A stretch of 45,138 nucleotides of DNA from Sutcliffiella horikoshii. Its GTDB lineage: Bacteria; Bacillota; Bacilli; Bacillales; Bacillaceae_I. A model generated the notes under the pieces. The model worked only from the letters and a program-made list of their open reading frames with translations, was not told the DNA's origin and did no database searches. The translations under genes and the position numbers were made by a program. Below are positions 1 through 7,895 of the stretch, piece by piece (within the stretch, counting starts at the first letter, position 1; every line of letters begins with the position of its first letter). The stretch spans positions 1 to 45,138 of the forward strand of contig NZ_VTEV01000016.1 of the NCBI RefSeq assembly GCF_008180725.1, in the 5' to 3' direction.

Positions 1-1
1 C

Positions 2-175
2 AACTTCAAGTGCAAAATCGAGGAACTACTGTTTAAATGGCTTAACAGAAGAAGTCAAAGGAAATCCTTCACATGGGATAAATTCAGACTATTTCTTGAT
101 AAATATCCTCTACCTTCACCAAGAATTAAAGTGAATATTTATGATTTAAGAAAAGAGATTAGCTACATTCTGTGA
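2..175 (+). CDS. Group II intron reverse transcriptase/maturase, C-terminal end (partial)
   Basis: The reading frame enters at the window edge and stops with TGA at 173-175, giving 57 residues. The words KWLNRRSQRKSFTW and DKYPLPSPRI are typical of the last part of intron-encoded maturases after the thumb/X domain. No HNH endonuclease domain follows, so this is probably a protein of the endonuclease-less type, which usually relies on replication forks or terminator-like targets. The complete protein would bind and splice its own intron RNA and reverse transcribe it into DNA. Whether it is intact cannot be judged, because the catalytic part is outside the window. Confidence 0.85.
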   Translation, partial: NFKCKIEELLFKWLNRRSQRKSFTWDKFRLFLDKYPLPSPRIKVNIYDLRKEISYIL

Positions 176-189
176 ATGATGACTAGGAG

Positions 190-223
190 GAGCCGTGTGC
201 ATTAATAGTGCAAGCACGGTTCT
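190..223 (+). ncRNA. Group II intron domain V
   Basis: The segment starts GAGCCGTGTGC and closes with GCACGGTTCT, a short hairpin with the conserved AGC-starting catalytic stem of domain V. It lies 14 nt after the maturase stop, the usual spacing. A second stem with GGAGC/GGCTCC (about 234-265) follows and is probably domain VI, which carries the branch-point adenosine. Confidence 0.8.
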
Positions 224-278
224 GTGAGGGTTTGGAGCACAATTTACCGTAAGGTAGAAAGGCTCCATTCTACTCGAC

Positions 279-377
279 TCCAGGAACAAGGATCAGCGTC
301 CATTTTTGTTTTGGCCGCAAGAAATATCTAATTGAAGGAATTATTAGAATATGAAATAATTGGTATTAAGTAATAGG
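279..377 (+). repeat. Dispersed palindromic repeat, type A (3' part, split by the intron)
   Basis: From TCCAGGAACAAGGATCAGCG onward, this matches the copy at 41239-41340 and, less well, the one at 30911-31015. The match includes the distal part with ATTGAAGGAATTATTAG and GAAATAATTGG. In intact copies the first part folds as GGGCGCGATCC...GGATCAGCGCTC. The left arm is missing here because the group II intron sits inside it. Confidence 0.75.
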
Positions 378-437
378 GCAGCAATATTGAATAAGCCTAT
401 AAATAAGGTTGCTTAACTACGAGGAGGTGTTTTGTTA

Positions 438-965
438 ATGAAAAGGAGGAAACAATCGTTTCTTACTTTAGGAATATTGGTTGTTGCAATTTTAATCTTT
501 TATTTTAATGGTACCAAACAGATATACGGAAATGATGAAGCATCAATAGTTAAAGTAATTAATTCTATTGAGGGATATGAAGATAAATCAATTGAAATCT
601 TGGAGATAAAAGATTTTGATGAACAAAGAATTGCAGCGTTTTTAGCTAATAATAGACCAGGCTGCATAGAGTTTACTGAAGATAAGAAAGGTAACTATAT
701 ATGGAGATATATAGAAGTTAATGAAAATGAAGAATTTAGTTTTTTTCAAATTTCTCCTCGTAAAATGATCTTTGTAACCAATAACGAGAATGAAATTGCT
801 AAAATGCAAGTAGATATTAATGGGCAAAAATTCGAACAGGAATTTATTCCGAATAAAGCAACTGTAACTTGGGCTGAATTACCGCAAACAGATAATAAAG
901 AATATATATTTCGGAACTATAAGTATTTTGATAAAGATGGAATTATTATTAAGAAATTTGAATAA
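438..965 (+). CDS. Hypothetical membrane-anchored protein
   Basis: I do not recognise this 175-residue protein. A strong GAGGAGGTG (421-429) lies 8 nt before ATG 438, which is a better start than TTG 432. It begins with a positively charged KRRKQ segment and one hydrophobic helix (about residues 8-24), suggesting an N-terminal anchor or uncleaved signal. The rest is hydrophilic, acidic and rich in Asn, Glu and Ile, with no cysteine pairs or catalytic motif that I can name. It stands alone between the repeat and a small membrane protein gene and reads as accessory Bacillaceae DNA. Confidence 0.6.
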   Translation: MKRRKQSFLTLGILVVAILIFYFNGTKQIYGNDEASIVKVINSIEGYEDKSIEILEIKDFDEQRIAAFLANNRPGCIEFTEDKKGNYIWRYIEVNENEEFSFFQISPRKMIFVTNNENEIAKMQVDINGQKFEQEFIPNKATVTWAELPQTDNKEYIFRNYKYFDKDGIIIKKFE

Positions 966-1051
966 CCAGCTAGTAAACAATCTAGGGCAATTATGGAAAA
1001 TGTAGCCACTAGTCTAAGCAGCTGTATTTATTGTTATTGGGAGGGCTTATT

Positions 1052-1231
1052 ATGATACTGTTTTCTGCTTTTATAGGTTGGGTTTTAATTATGTTAATTG
1101 AAGTTGTTTGGTTAATGAACGATATTTCAGGTGGTGCCAGAAACATAGAGGTGATTTATGTAACTATTGTTATTTCTTTAGTTGTGGGGGCTACTGGACT
1201 TAATCTATATAGTAAACATGTAAGCAAATGA
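1052..1231 (+). CDS. Small hypothetical membrane protein
   Basis: This is a 59-residue protein with start ATG at 1052, chosen because GGGAGGG (1039-1045) lies 6 nt upstream. It has two hydrophobic stretches (about residues 3-25 and 36-54) joined by a short polar loop, and a basic C-terminus. It therefore looks like a small two-pass membrane protein. No family is recognised. It follows the preceding gene in the same direction after 86 bases and could share a transcript with it. Confidence 0.5.
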   Translation: MILFSAFIGWVLIMLIEVVWLMNDISGGARNIEVIYVTIVISLVVGATGLNLYSKHVSK

Positions 1232-1310
1232 CTAATAGTGCAGAGACATTTCGTTATTTAGTTAAAAGGAGCTTTTCTTGAAAAAGATATAAATTATAGA
1301 TCTTCAGCAA

Positions 1311-1377
1311 TCGGGCGCCATTCTTGAAGAAGAATAGGTGCTCATTTTGTATTTAAGGGCCAGATTGTTTAATAACA
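1311..1377 (+). repeat. Dispersed palindromic repeat, type B
   Basis: TCGGGCGCCATTCTTGAAGA starts a hairpin (ATTCTT paired with AAGAAT) that ends in GGTGCTC, followed by a T-rich stretch and GGGCCAGATTGTT. Nearly the same word order occurs at 43632-43700, and the tail alone occurs at 5925-5945. It may act as a terminator for the preceding gene. Confidence 0.7.
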
Positions 1378-1503
1378 ATTTTAAAGCAAAGTGATATTGT
1401 AAAGGTCTATACTTAAACTAACCGGGCAGAAAAGCTAAATAAGGCAAACATTAAAACAGTTGCTCCTGATTTTTAATAGTGGATTAGTAAAAAAATAAAT
1501 ATT

Positions 1504-2445
1504 TTAATTATCATCTTGATACCTTGTTAAAATTTCTTCCGCTTGTTTACGTAATCCAACGATTAATTCCTTTGGTTCCAAAATTCGTGCGTGACTTCCA
1601 AGTCTTAAAAATAATGGTGTTATAAAATTAAGTTCACCTCTATCTATGATTCTATTTATGTATCCAGTTCCATCTTCTTGCGTGACTACAAAACCCTCAA
1701 AATAAGGAACACTTTTACATTGACGGACACCTTCCATAGTTAAATGCACATGCAGTCTAATCGGTTTTTTTATTTCAATAAAGTTGAACCATTCTTTTAA
1801 ATTCATGAATTCATCTTCGTTTTCTTCAGTTGATAAAATGGAAAGAATACAATCTACACTATACAGTAATATTTTTTTCTTATGATAATCGTAAGCAGGC
1901 AAATACCATAATCCATCATGGGCATATACACCGATAGGACGGATATGTTTTTTCCTTATACCTGATTTAGATTCATATTGTATGTGTAAACTTCTATTCT
2001 CAATAGAATACTTTAAAACATCGTTTAAAAGGGGGGTATCAATCGTTCTTTTGGGGTTCCAAAAAGCAATATAAGACCAAATTTTATCTATTTTTATTTT
2101 AGCTTCACTCTGGAGTGAACTATATAATTTATGTTCAACCGAGGAAATTTCAGTATCAAATGGCAAGTTGCGATAGTAATTTAGAGATTGAAAAGCAAAG
2201 AAGATAGAAACAGCTTCTTCTTCTGTAAATAAAATTGGAGGAAGAAATCTACTCGTTAATACTGTATATCCACCATTACGTCCTTGTTCTGAGTAAATTG
2301 GCAATCCCATATCAGATAAATCTAATATGTATCTGTGTACAGTACGAATGGATATATGAAATTCATCTGCTATTTCTTGTGCAGTAAACTTTTTCTTAGT
2401 CGTAACAAACATAAGAATATCTAATAGACGCTTGGCTTTTGACAT
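1504..2445 (-). CDS. WYL-domain transcriptional regulator (YafY-like)
   Basis: This 313-residue regulator has an N-terminal winged helix-turn-helix of the HTH_11/DeoR type (about residues 5-60, with FTAQEIADEFHISIRTVHRY) and a WYL domain. The WYL domain runs from about residue 135 to 220, contains GLWYLPAYDYHKKK, and is followed by the usual C-terminal extension. WYL domains bind ligands, often nucleic acids or nucleotides, and tune DNA binding. The gene is transcribed away from the dihydrofolate-reductase-like gene at 2563, with 117 bases between the starts. It therefore probably controls that gene and itself. Length and domain order are normal for the family. Confidence 0.85.
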   Translation of the reverse strand: MSKAKRLLDILMFVTTKKKFTAQEIADEFHISIRTVHRYILDLSDMGLPIYSEQGRNGGYTVLTSRFLPPILFTEEEAVSIFFAFQSLNYYRNLPFDTEISSVEHKLYSSLQSEAKIKIDKIWSYIAFWNPKRTIDTPLLNDVLKYSIENRSLHIQYESKSGIRKKHIRPIGVYAHDGLWYLPAYDYHKKKILLYSVDCILSILSTEENEDEFMNLKEWFNFIEIKKPIRLHVHLTMEGVRQCKSVPYFEGFVVTQEDGTGYINRIIDRGELNFITPLFLRLGSHARILEPKELIVGLRKQAEEILTRYQDDN

Positions 2446-2466
2446 TTTTTACCTTTTTCATTTAAT

Positions 2467-2485
2467 CATGTCATTACTTGTCATG
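2467..2485. promoter_or_regulatory. Candidate operator between the divergent genes
   Basis: CATGTCATTACTTGTCATG is an imperfect inverted repeat (CATGTCA against TGTCATG) in the intergenic space between the WYL regulator and the reductase gene. It overlaps the likely promoter area (TTGTCA, then TATAGT repeats around 2493-2503). The role as the WYL regulator's operator is inferred from position only. Confidence 0.3.
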
Positions 2486-2562
2486 TTTTACGTATAGTAT
2501 AGTTTATGCCTTATGATTTTAGCAATTAGGGGAAATTCTATAAGATAAAAGGAGATAAAAAT

Positions 2563-3126
2563 ATGACCATTAACGAGAGAACAAGAAGAGTGATTTTAGA
2601 TTTAGCAGTTACTTTAGATGGATTTATTGAAGGGCCGAATGGAGAAGTTGACTGGTGCATTATGGATCCTGATATGGATTTCAATAAATTTTTGAATCAA
2701 ATTGATACTATACTATATGGTAGAAAAAGCTACGATATATGGGGGCAATATATTCCAAAAAATGAAGACTCAGATACCGATAAAGAAATGTGGAGATTGG
2801 TTCATAGCAAAGAGAAGTATGTGTTTTCCAGAACACAAAAAGAAACTGATAATCGAGCGAAATTAATAAATGATAACATTGTTGAAGAAGTTAATAGATT
2901 AAAGAAAAAGCCCGGTAGGGACATCTGGTTATATGGTGGCTCAAGTCTTATTACAACTTTTATCAATTTAGGACTTGTTGATGAATTTAGATTATCTGTT
3001 CATCCAATTATTTTGGGAGAAGGAAAACCTTTATTTATAGATATAAACAAGAGAATAAATCTAGAAATAGTTGAAACCAAAAACTTTTCTTCTGGCGTTG
3101 TTCAATTAATTTACAGATTGAATTAA
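2563..3126 (+). CDS. Dihydrofolate reductase family protein (RibD C-terminal type)
   Basis: This 187-residue protein belongs to the RibD_C/DHFR-like fold. It opens with RRVILDLAVTLDGFIEGPNG, the usual first strand and glycine loop. It then has DTILYGRKSYDIW (about residues 46-58), IWLYGGSSLITTF (the NADPH-binding GG loop, about 126-138) and HPIILGEGKPLF near the end. Such stand-alone proteins (YwjB/YyaP type) bind NAD(P)H, but their substrate is generally unknown. AAAGGAGA lies 8-9 nt before the ATG. Its divergence from a WYL regulator suggests local control by that regulator. Confidence 0.85.
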   Translation: MTINERTRRVILDLAVTLDGFIEGPNGEVDWCIMDPDMDFNKFLNQIDTILYGRKSYDIWGQYIPKNEDSDTDKEMWRLVHSKEKYVFSRTQKETDNRAKLINDNIVEEVNRLKKKPGRDIWLYGGSSLITTFINLGLVDEFRLSVHPIILGEGKPLFIDINKRINLEIVETKNFSSGVVQLIYRLN

Positions 3127-3207
3127 ACAAAGGGTACATCCCAATGAGTTTATTGTCACTTTGTTCTACCAAAGGGCAGCTTAACTTCAATAAGGATATT
3201 CAACTAT

Positions 3208-3246
3208 CGGGCGCGAACCTTTAAAAAGGATCAGCGCTCGTTTTTT
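3208..3246 (+). repeat. Dispersed palindromic repeat, type A-like hairpin
   Basis: CGGGCGCGAACCTTT pairs with AAAGGATCAGCGCTCG and is followed by six T residues. It is the hairpin core of the type A repeat without the distal part. It lies 82 bases after the reductase gene and could terminate its transcript. Confidence 0.65.
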
Positions 3247-3352
3247 ATTTTGACGTTAGTTTACCTTAACTAACTTATTGTGGAAATAATGGAAATTTGA
3301 GATGATGTAGTAAAGATTGTTTTGAGTTCATTAAGTAAAAAGGGGGTACGAT

Positions 3353-4033
3353 GTGGGAATTCCTAAATATCCTGAAGTTCCAAAGCTTACAGATAAACAA
3401 ATTGACGAGATAACAGAATTGGTGTTTTGGAAAGAGGTTGAGCCTAGAAAATGCGATGCAATATTTGTGTTTGGAGGCTCACACCCTGGTAATTGGAAGA
3501 AACCTTTAGAAGCTTATCAAAATGGTTTAGGTGACTGTATTATTGCAACTGGAGGAAGTAGTTTATCAAATCTGCGACATCCTGAATGGGATAATATAGG
3601 TTTCTCAGAATCTGAAGTCATTGTTAAGAACTTACTTGAAAATGGTGTTCCTAAAGAAGTTATTATCTATGAAACTTCATCTATGCACTCAATTGCAAAT
3701 GTAACGGAAGCCAAGAAAATATTTGATTTTACATCAATAAATAGCTTGTTATTTGTTTGTAAAAGTATCGCTACGGGTAGGCAGTACCGTACTTTATTAA
3801 AATATCTCCCACCGAATATTAATTATATACCGTATCCTTTTGATACAAGTTTTGATGGCCAAACGACTATAAAGAGGGATAACTGGATGCTAAATGAGAG
3901 AAATATGTCACTAGTTTTTGGCGAGTATTTAAGGAATGTTATTTATGGAATGGAAGGGATGATAAATGCCCCTAGAAAACATGTTGCAGGACTGGAAGAC
4001 ATTGTTTTACATCACTATAAATCATTAGATTAA
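3353..4033 (+). CDS. YdcF family protein (DUF218)
   Basis: This 226-residue cytoplasmic protein starts at GTG 3353, 6 nt after AGGGGG. It has the DUF218 layout: CDAIFVFGGSHPG (about residues 34-46), IIATGGSS (about 62-69), the E-S-E run (about 85-92), and a mid-domain YETSSMHSIANVTEAK. These proteins have a Rossmann-like fold. Some members bind S-adenosylmethionine (E. coli YdcF), while the related SanA/ElyC proteins affect the cell envelope. No transmembrane segment is seen here, which favours the soluble YdcF form. The substrate is unknown. Confidence 0.75.
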   Translation: MGIPKYPEVPKLTDKQIDEITELVFWKEVEPRKCDAIFVFGGSHPGNWKKPLEAYQNGLGDCIIATGGSSLSNLRHPEWDNIGFSESEVIVKNLLENGVPKEVIIYETSSMHSIANVTEAKKIFDFTSINSLLFVCKSIATGRQYRTLLKYLPPNINYIPYPFDTSFDGQTTIKRDNWMLNERNMSLVFGEYLRNVIYGMEGMINAPRKHVAGLEDIVLHHYKSLD

Positions 4034-4180
4034 TCTTGTCTCGTTAATCTAATTGAAACAAACTAAAGGCCGGAGTCCAAGCCCATGAATTTTTAAAAAA
4101 GAAATTAGGTTAAGGCATATTGGCTATTCAAGAATCGGGCGCAAAAATGGAATAAGCAACTAACAAAATCAAATATATAT

Positions 4181-4214
4181 AACTCAGTTCATTTACGAGC
4201 TGAGTTATTTTTTA
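4181..4214 (+). terminator. Rho-independent terminator after the ydcF-like gene
   Basis: AACTCAGTTC pairs with GAGCTGAGTT (10 bp with one G-U) and is followed by ATTTTTT. Confidence 0.75.
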
Positions 4215-4670
4215 ATTTCACTACAAAATTAGGGCAGTTTTAACGACATATTGACTTGCATTCTCTAACCCCAAGAAAGTTTTGCGTTAGGAACGGAATC
4301 CATTATCAACACTATCTCCTTTTTCTGTGACTCGTGGATCTCTCTAAATTTGTGGGGAAACATATATTCTTACAGAATGTGCAAGTATTTTCTGGACGAA
4401 TGCTTTGCTTTCAGTCGCCAGTTTTCCAGACAGACGTGCGTACAAATATGTTTCTAATGTGCGTACGAACGAAGCGCAAGCTTTGTTCAGGAAGCACATG
4501 GTTCAGAGAATAGAACTTCTACCGAAATGCTCATGGGGGTCACGATTGACCCCTGCTGGAGAGTAGGAGAGGGTTTTTCAATTAGGAAGCGGCGATAGAC
4601 GATTCCGAATGAGCACCCGGAGCGCAGCGTAGGGCAAGGAGATAAATGCGCAAGCATTTGTCGACGCAGT

Positions 4671-4726
4671 AAGGGGGACGGTCAGCTATGCTGACTGACA
4701 AGCGTAGCTTGTCATACGTCCCCCTT
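4671..4726. repeat. Cloverleaf of nested inverted repeats
   Basis: The outer stem AAGGGGGACG / CGTCCCCCTT (10 bp, perfect) encloses two perfect hairpins: GTCAGC-tat-GCTGAC and TGACAAGC-gta-GCTTGTCA. Such a three-way junction on single-stranded DNA is typical of sites processed as ssDNA (plasmid single-strand or transfer origins, recombination sites). Which of these it is cannot be decided here. Confidence 0.75.
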
Positions 4727-5108
4727 ATGCTCTTTCCCCTACCGCTACGCAAACACCGCACCGTACTCCCGTAGCAACCTACAACCCTTGGTGCGACAGG
4801 CGGTACGCCATTCCGGGGCGACATTCGCACCAAATACGCCGCGGAAGTTGTCACAAAAACAGGTAGGGGACGTTGTCCAAAAAGAAGAAAGATCAGCGGA
4901 CCGAACGGGGAGCGGATCGTCCGGAAAAGATCCTCGGGAGAGAAATCCAGCGTCCGACAGCGTGGACGACGAGAGGCGGTTGTATGTCAAAAGAATCGAA
5001 CGTGTACGCACAAAGTGCGAGCAAAAGAAGGCAGGAAAAAGCCCCGAGCGGAGGAAGGCTCCGCGCTCGTCGAATGGTGGATTTTAGGGTGGTTCGAGGG
5101 GGAAGGAG

Positions 5109-5298
5109 GGAGTGCGTTATACGAGCGTAGCGAGAAAGGTAAGAGAGACCACCGACCGACGCGGGACCCGCGCGAACAGCCCTGCTGCCCTTGATTAGAC
5201 TTACTTTTACGTGACATTCGGCGCGGGAAGCCCGGAGTGCGTTATACGAGCATAGCGAGAAAGGTAAGAAACACCACCGACGGGTTAGGACCCGCGGC
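5109..5298. repeat. Pair of ~64-base direct repeats
   Basis: The segment starting GGAGTGCGTTATACGAGCGT at 5109 recurs at 5234 with few changes. Both copies go through AGCGAGAAAGGTAAGA and ACCACCGAC and end in GGACCCGCG. The start-to-start distance is 125 bases. No coding meaning was found. Confidence 0.8.
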
Positions 5299-5378
5299 GA
5301 TGGAGCGGGTTGCTCTCCGAAACGCTATTAGGACAAGAGTTTCACGCTATGGTTCTTCGGTCAAGTGCTTCTGTTGGC

Positions 5379-5412
5379 AAAAAAAAGACCGTCTTCCCGA
5401 AGGAGGACGGTC
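5379..5412 (-). terminator. Minus-strand rho-independent terminator
   Basis: Read on the minus strand, GACCGTCCTCC-ttcg-GGAAGACGGTC is an 11 bp stem followed by eight T residues. No intact minus-strand gene precedes it, so it is probably left over from a lost gene. Confidence 0.7.
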
Positions 5413-5519
5413 CGGTTGCAGTTGCAGATAGGACGCATGCCGTGCGGTATCTCATTCTCATTTGATGTCCACGAAATCAGCATAGCTTGCTCAACCGATA
5501 AATTGAAGTATCTCATGCG

Positions 5520-5720
5520 CCTTCATTCTCACATATCATGTGGCACACCATATGATATGGTATAAGCAAAGGGTTCAGCTTTATGATATGCTCATGAAAT
5601 TCAACATGGAACACGCATACGATATGACACGCTTTGCACATACCTTGTTTATCATGAGATGCGGGACGGTGTATTGCACACCATACCCATGATATATGTA
5701 ATGCCGTGTAATCATTATCT
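5520..5720. repeat. AT-rich segment with scattered short related words
   Basis: The words CATATCATG, CATATGATATG, TTATGATATG, CATACGATATG, TATCATGAG and CATGATATATG occur within about 200 bases. GCACACCATA is present twice (about 5543 and 5676). This could be a degenerate iteron or protein-binding array of a plasmid origin, or a decayed repeat. No gene was found between 5441 and 6057. Confidence 0.35.
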
Positions 5721-6003
5721 CGTGCCGATTTTGTGAGTGGGGTGGAATTCATTCGATTTGGTGTCAATGCAAGAAGTGCAACTGATAACAAATGTGGCTT
5801 TGAAATAAAGTGGAATAATTTATAATAAAGTCTGAACATTTATAAAAAAGATTGATAATTTGAAAAAATGTTTGATTAGAAATCCTGTGTTGATATTCGG
5901 AAATTTTCATATTCCACAAACTAGGTCCAGATTGTTGAATAATAATAATACAGAAAGAACAAGGTCATTTTTTATTAAATATTATATAAGATTCAAATAT
6001 AAT

Positions 6004-6029
6004 AATACCTCCCGATAATAGGAGGTATT
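6004..6029. terminator. Hairpin downstream of the dGTPase fragment
   Basis: AATACCTCC and GGAGGTATT form a perfect 9 bp stem with an 8-base loop. It lies just beyond the stop codon of the minus-strand fragment. There is no long T run, so its strength as a terminator is uncertain. Confidence 0.45.
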
Positions 6030-6057
6030 AATGTGCTTGACATATTAAGAAAATGAA

Positions 6058-6342
6058 CTAGTTTCTAAAATATTGACTGAAGTATTTTGCATCGTAAATA
6101 ACTTCTAGTGAATTCTTCCCATATAAGTTTTGAAACACTTGGATAGCATATGAATCCATCATTCCAGAGATGTAATCTGCTATCATCCGGTCCTTTTCTT
6201 CATTTGTATTCCTAAACTCAACTGGAAGAAGCATGTTGTTTTTATTGAATTTATCATCAGTGAAAGCGTCAAATAAACCTTTTATTATTTTTTCACCCTG
6301 TTTTTCATAAATTTGCACGATGTCTGATATGCTTAATAGTTG
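6058..6342 (-). pseudogene. dGTP triphosphohydrolase-like protein, C-terminal remnant
   Basis: The last ~95 residues resemble the C-terminal helical region of dGTPase-family HD hydrolases (dNTP to deoxynucleoside plus triphosphate). Visible words are GEKIIKGLFDAF, LLPVEFRN and the characteristic DYISGMMDSYAIQVFQNLYG. The catalytic HD domain (HD...D metal ligands) is missing. Upstream in frame only NYLSISDIV can be read before sequence that does not look homologous, and a stop lies within the inverted repeat at about 6400. This is therefore a 3' gene remnant, cut where the foreign segment begins. A GTG at 6316-6318 could in principle start an 86-residue product, but it has no ribosome binding site. 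Confidence 0.65.
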
Positions 6343-6384
6343 AAAATAAGCGCCGAAATTACGGCGTTTACCCTTTTAACAAGA

Positions 6385-6415
6385 AACTGCGTAGAATGTT
6401 AGATTCTACGCAGTT
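6385..6415. repeat. Perfect 13-bp inverted repeat
   Basis: AACTGCGTAGAAT - gttag - ATTCTACGCAGTT. It lies between the truncated dGTPase fragment and the recombinase gene, so it may be a terminator or a recombinase-related junction site. Confidence 0.7.
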
Positions 6416-6515
6416 AAGTGATTTTGGCCGATTTGCGAATCCGCATTCGGCTGTTTCGCATCGAAGAAAAATAACTGCTGGAATCTAAATCGCTATTTCT
6501 CTGAGGGGGAAAAAT

Positions 6516-7391
6516 ATGGACGAAACTATTAGACAATTCTTGGAAGGTAAAAAATACACAAGTTCGGAAACAATTCGAACTTTTCAGTATACGCTTCAGA
6601 CCTTCGAGAACATCATCGAAGACGGTGGAGGCGACATGAAATAATTAACAGAATTTGACATCCATCACTACTTTCGAAATCGGGAAGATAAAAAAGTCAC
6701 GACCCGTCAAAAAGAGTATTCCATCGTGTTAAGCTTTCTCACTTTTCATGGATGGCAGGACCGGATGAATGGAATCGAGTATCCGGAGGAAAAAGTAGTC
6801 AGCATGGAACAGAAATCGATCGACAACATCGACATCGCCAAAATCAAACGGGAAATTGAAAAGATGAATCGGAAGTTGAACGGCGAATGGAAAAAAGGCG
6901 GGAAAATGCGAGTCGCAGTGATTTACTCGCTTATTTATACCGGGCTGCGTGTTTCCGAGCTTGCCAACCTAAACCGGGAAGATTTGGATGTGAGGGAGCG
7001 AACCGGATCGATTCAGGTCCGGGGAAAAGGCAACAAAGAACGGACCGTCCCTGCCCCGAAAGAGCTAAGAAGAAAACTAATGGAATACTTGAGTGAACGG
7101 ACGGATGACAACCCCGCCCTTTTTGTGTCAAATAGGGGGCAACGCATCAGTGTGCGGAATATCCAGGATATCTTGAGCCGATTGAATGATCGTTGCGGCC
7201 TCAAGAAGGGAACCGTCCATCCCCACGTCCTCCGCCACTAGTTTCTCTATCAAACGGCAAAGAAAGTACCACTTACGACCCTAACCCAGCTGGCCGGCCA
7301 CGATGATCCGAAAACGACGATGATCTATACTACGCCGAACTTGCAGGAAGTCGGGGAAAAACTCGATGACTTATATCAGGAAGAGGATTGA
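6516..7391 (+). pseudogene. Tyrosine recombinase/integrase broken by two stop codons
   Basis: Read straight through in one frame this is a full-length XerC/D-like recombinase of 291 codons, with an N-terminal SAM-like DNA-binding domain and a C-terminal catalytic domain. All catalytic elements are visible: Arg in YTGLRVSELANL, Lys in VRGKGNKERTVP, HPHVLRH, LAGH, and the nucleophile Tyr in MIYT. TAA at 6642-6644 ends the N-terminal part after 42 codons. TAG at 7239-7241 follows directly after HVLRH, where Ser or Thr is normal. There is no frameshift, so decay is recent, or the sequence has two nonsense changes. Base composition is richer in GC than the neighbours and matches the preceding foreign segment. 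GAGGGGG precedes the ATG by 6 nt. Confidence 0.9.
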
Positions 7392-7544
7392 GCGTATAAA
7401 CATTTATTGAGATAGTGGTAAAATTTTGATAAATCACAACAATAAAACACAAGTATCATCTTATCCAGTATTATTGAGTAAGTACAATTAAACCCTGACC
7501 TATTTAAATTCCAATATAACACTAAAGCAGAAACCAGGAGAACT

Positions 7545-7667
7545 ATGACAAAGACTTCTTATTCAATAGTGATAAGATATTACATGAATCTTTTCGACAA
7601 ATCGGGCAAATTAACACCAGAAAAAACAAATAAACTATATTCTTGGATTCACAACTTAGATGAATAA
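7545..7667 (+). CDS. Small hypothetical protein (40 aa)
   Basis: This is a 40-residue frame starting at ATG 7545 with AGGAG 5 nt upstream. It is polar, predicted helical, and ends PEKTNKLYSWIHNLDE. The ribosome binding site and the amphipathic character make it plausible, but I do not recognise the family. It sits between the broken recombinase and the minus-strand cluster. Confidence 0.4.
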   Translation: MTKTSYSIVIRYYMNLFDKSGKLTPEKTNKLYSWIHNLDE

Positions 7668-7840
7668 AGATTTGTTGTCACGTGCAATGTCTTTGCTTGA
7701 ATAGAGTGTATCCTTTGCAGATTCCCTTATATGACTAGGCTTGTCTCACTAGGGTTGCAAATTCGTAGCATCGAATTATACTGCGTGAAGAGAAGTAAGT
7801 TTATAAGGAGCAAAACGACGCTGAAAGCTATTTCAACATA

Positions 7841-7875
7841 AAAAGCCGGAACTTTCCTAAAAGGAGAGATCCGGC
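7841..7875 (-). terminator. Rho-independent terminator of the minus-strand gene at 7896
   Basis: On the minus strand, GCCGGA...AGGA/TCCT...TCCGGC forms a hairpin followed by TTTTTATG. It lies 20 bases after the stop codon of the 127-residue protein. Confidence 0.7.
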
Positions 7876-7895
7876 AAACTGTGTTTTTAGTCATC

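Larger units (their letters stand above)
1..278 (+). mobile_element. Group II intron, 3' portion
   Basis: This is the 3' end of a group II intron that begins before the window. It holds the C-terminus of the maturase gene, then the short domain V hairpin and a domain VI-like stem. The 3' boundary is placed at 278/279 by comparison: the sequence from 279 matches, nearly base for base, the dispersed repeat copy from 41239, so the intron interrupts a copy of that repeat. Only the 3' exon junction is visible; the 5' half of the repeat and of the intron lie outside the window. Confidence 0.85.
4215..5440. other. GC-rich, hairpin-rich non-coding segment of foreign character
   Basis: I find no convincing protein in this 1.2 kb stretch. 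From about 4540 the base composition jumps well above the neighbours and short frames are open in several phases at once, which reflects composition rather than coding. It holds stacked hairpins: GGGGTCA/TGACCCC at 4536-4553, AAATGC/GCATTT at about 4644-4659 and the cloverleaf at 4671-4726. It also holds a 64-base direct repeat and a minus-strand terminator. A weak candidate frame (ATG 4984 to TAG 5129, 48 codons) is basic and not recognised. The composition and structures suggest an integrated plasmid or mobile-element remnant; this is inference. Confidence 0.5.

Noticed and set aside
4582-5431. Several overlapping open frames of 60-99 codons on both strands
   Set aside because: They are open in many phases at once because the segment is GC-rich; no ribosome binding sites, no domain-like sequence, and they overlap hairpins and direct repeats.
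5513-5839. A 108-codon minus-strand frame
   Set aside because: Its translation is rich in His/Cys/Met by chance of AT-rich repeated words, has no start signal and crosses the repeated region.
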